NCBI RefSeq assembly: GCF_041449215.1
Contig: NZ_JBGNFV010000001.1
Coordinates: forward strand, 4,729,001 to 4,793,000
Length of the DNA: 64,000 nucleotides
DNA from: Roseivirga sp. BDSF3-8
Lineage (GTDB): Bacteria > Bacteroidota > Bacteroidia > Cytophagales > Cyclobacteriaceae
Direction of reading: 5' to 3'
This document shows, piece by piece, positions 62,683 through 64,000 of this stretch; the stretch's first letter is position 1; each line of letters starts with the position of its first letter. The notes under the pieces are model-generated. The model made no database searches and was not told where the DNA came from. It was given only the letters and a program-made list of their open reading frames with translations. The position numbers and the translations under genes are program-made.

Positions 62683-63049
62683 AATGATTGAAAATTAAAA
62701 ATGAAACATAGTTAATTATTTTCAACTTCTGTTCCAATCTGGCTGACCCTGCCAGATTGTCTTTGCTGGTTAGTCTATCGGGTGATAGCTAGATGTTTGC
62801 TGTTCCTCTCCCTTGCTGTCAATGTGGCATTGTTGCACCAGTCCCCGCTGAATAGCGGGGCCCCCTGGGGTGGCGCACAAAGGCAGGGCACCACCGCTGC
62901 AATAAGCTGGAGTTTTGCAGAAAAGTAATGGGTGTTCCATTCCTTATTTTCCACCATCATCAGCCCACTCCCGGTTTTCGGGGAGGGGGAAAATAGCTGG
63001 ATGTAGTGGAGGATTGATGAGGGGTTTTTTGTGAATTGCAGGGATATTA
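62683..63049. other. Intergenic interval with one hairpin repeat
   Basis: Carries the hairpin copy at 62835-62880. The rest is AT-rich in its last 100 bases and offers the promoter of the gene at 63050. Minus-strand frames across it lack recognisable features. Confidence 0.55.
62835..62880 (+). repeat. Covarying hairpin repeat, CCCCGCT/AGCGGGG stem
   Basis: GCACCAGT, CCCCGCT (62843-62849), loop GAAT, AGCGGGG, CCCCC. Closest to the 55807 copy. Confidence 0.8.
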
Positions 63050-64000
63050 ATGATTAATAATACAATGAGAATATCTCTGTTTTTTTTAATGTTTTGGTTG
63101 ATAATGCCTATTGTAGGTTGGGGGCAAATTGCTTCTGAGTATTCAGTTGATCCTGTAACTGGTATTATAGACAAACCATTACCCTTTCATAGAGATTTTG
63201 TTGTGAGTTTTACTGGAGAAAATCATAAATCTATAGTACAGGTTACACTTATTGAGGTCAGTAATCAGAAAGGAGAATGGACACCCTCTAGAAATATAAA
63301 TAAAATAAGTGCTGGTGCTATAAATAATCAAAGTGTTATTCACTACGAAACAAAAACGTCGGTATTAATACCTGCACTGGAACCAAATAAGAATTATGCC
63401 CTTATAGTTGGATATAGTTTTGATGATGATCTGATAAATAAGGTTCTTGAAATAAACTGTTATTTGAAAGATGGTGCTGTAGAATCTGCACAAAATAAGA
63501 TGAATGAATTAAAAAATGCTGTAGAGAATAAAAAGTTGCTATTTACTCAAATCGCTTCTTCTACACTAAAAGGCTACACACATTACAGAGATGACATATA
63601 TAGTTATAAGGCCTTTTATGATGTTGATCTAAAAGAAAAATATGAAAAGATTGAAAATTTATTTGTATCAGAATTAGGAATATCACTTGACGAGATCAAA
63701 GTTTTAAATGAATACTTATTAAGTAAAAATATCAATAGCCCATACCTAACATCTTTAGTAGGGCAAGTAAAGAAAGAGGCTGATGGTAGAAATATCTTAA
63801 ATGGTATGGCCTCAATACTGCTAACCCCTAGAACAGATAAAACTAATAAATATGATTTACCTAAAAGGTTGCTTAACCTAGATTCTTCAATTATCGCAGT
63901 TGATAAAATACTTTTTACTATAAATAAAATAATTGCACCCGATACCTCGCCGTTTGATTCCTCAATATACAGTAAGTTTGAATCCCTCTTAGCTACCTTG
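63050..64000 (+). CDS. AT-rich secreted protein of unknown function (3' end outside window)
   Basis: Open frame of 317 codons from ATG 63050 to the right edge; ATG 63065 gives a cleaner signal peptide (MRISLFFLMFWLIMPIVGWG). The mature part starts with strands (PFHRDFVVSFTGENHKSIVQ, TSVLIPALEPNKNYALIVGY), then turns helical (QNKMNELKNAVENKKLLFTQ). No domain recognised. Base composition is much more AT-rich than hsdM and most of the window, which points to recent acquisition. The size cannot be known from this window. Confidence 0.8.
   Translation, partial: MINNTMRISLFFLMFWLIMPIVGWGQIASEYSVDPVTGIIDKPLPFHRDFVVSFTGENHKSIVQVTLIEVSNQKGEWTPSRNINKISAGAINNQSVIHYETKTSVLIPALEPNKNYALIVGYSFDDDLINKVLEINCYLKDGAVESAQNKMNELKNAVENKKLLFTQIASSTLKGYTHYRDDIYSYKAFYDVDLKEKYEKIENLFVSELGISLDEIKVLNEYLLSKNINSPYLTSLVGQVKKEADGRNILNGMASILLTPRTDKTNKYDLPKRLLNLDSSIIAVDKILFTINKIIAPDTSPFDSSIYSKFESLLATL

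Overview
The window reads as chromosomal DNA of a Bacteroidota bacterium, most likely a Cytophagales-type free-living or marine relative (inference). The basis is the protein repertoire: a TANFOR-domain protein, DUF3857/transglutaminase proteins, BNR/VPS10-type propellers, a GldL-like membrane protein, a DUF4372-type IS4 transposase, and starts that lack strong Shine-Dalgarno sequences. Most of the window has balanced base composition. Three stretches are visibly AT-rich: about 42.1-48.2 kb, the variable parts of hsdS, and the right edge after 63 kb.

Layout. 1-4.1 kb: the 5' part of a very large secreted TANFOR/zinc-protease protein (minus, runs off the left edge), then an XRE-type regulator. 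4.97-5.85 kb: non-coding, with several repeat families. 5.85-20 kb: mainly ordinary genes (M20 amidohydrolase, DsbA-like protein, AraC regulator, AhpD-like protein, secreted amidohydrolase, two membrane-anchored J-domain proteins either side of an App1-type phosphatase, TrkA-C protein, M49-like peptidase), with a three-copy 229-bp tandem repeat at 12.56-13.16 kb. 20-38 kb: a long run of minus-strand envelope and peptide/sugar metabolism genes (BNR propeller, lipoprotein-sorting-like protein, Na+/solute symporter with a tiny membrane partner, AsmA-like protein, a tandem pair of DUF3857 proteins, PIG-L deacetylase) and RecQ, with one plus-strand AI-2E permease. 38-42 kb: a metalloprotease-lectin fusion and a complete IS4-family insertion with inverted repeats and an 8-bp target duplication.

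42.1-48.2 kb is the most interesting block. Seven AT-rich, co-directional, mostly translationally coupled genes encode an MDR oxidoreductase, a 64-residue peptide, a B12-type radical SAM enzyme, a methyltransferase, a class II aldolase, a phytanoyl-CoA-dioxygenase-like enzyme and a flavin reductase. This looks like a biosynthetic cluster, plausibly for a ribosomally made modified peptide of a kind I do not recognise. It is bounded by the IS on one side. On the other side lie fossils of a GIY-YIG nuclease gene and of the 3' end of an hsdR gene.

48.7-55.5 kb: a flavin monooxygenase, a lipoprotein, an S41 peptidase, two coiled-coil/HTH proteins with palindromic operator-like DNA, a GldL-like protein broken by a frameshift, and a DUF3137 protein. 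55.6-62.5 kb: a complete type I restriction-modification system (hsdM-hsdS, GIY-YIG gene, hsdR, GIY-YIG gene) threaded with a family of hairpin repeats whose stems vary in a compensated way. 62.6 kb: a 25-residue mini-protein gene with a 24-bp hairpin terminator. The right edge holds the start of an AT-rich secreted protein.

Three genes (9.6, 16.8 and 54.0 kb) each need a single-base correction to restore a full frame. No rRNA, tRNA or CRISPR array was seen.
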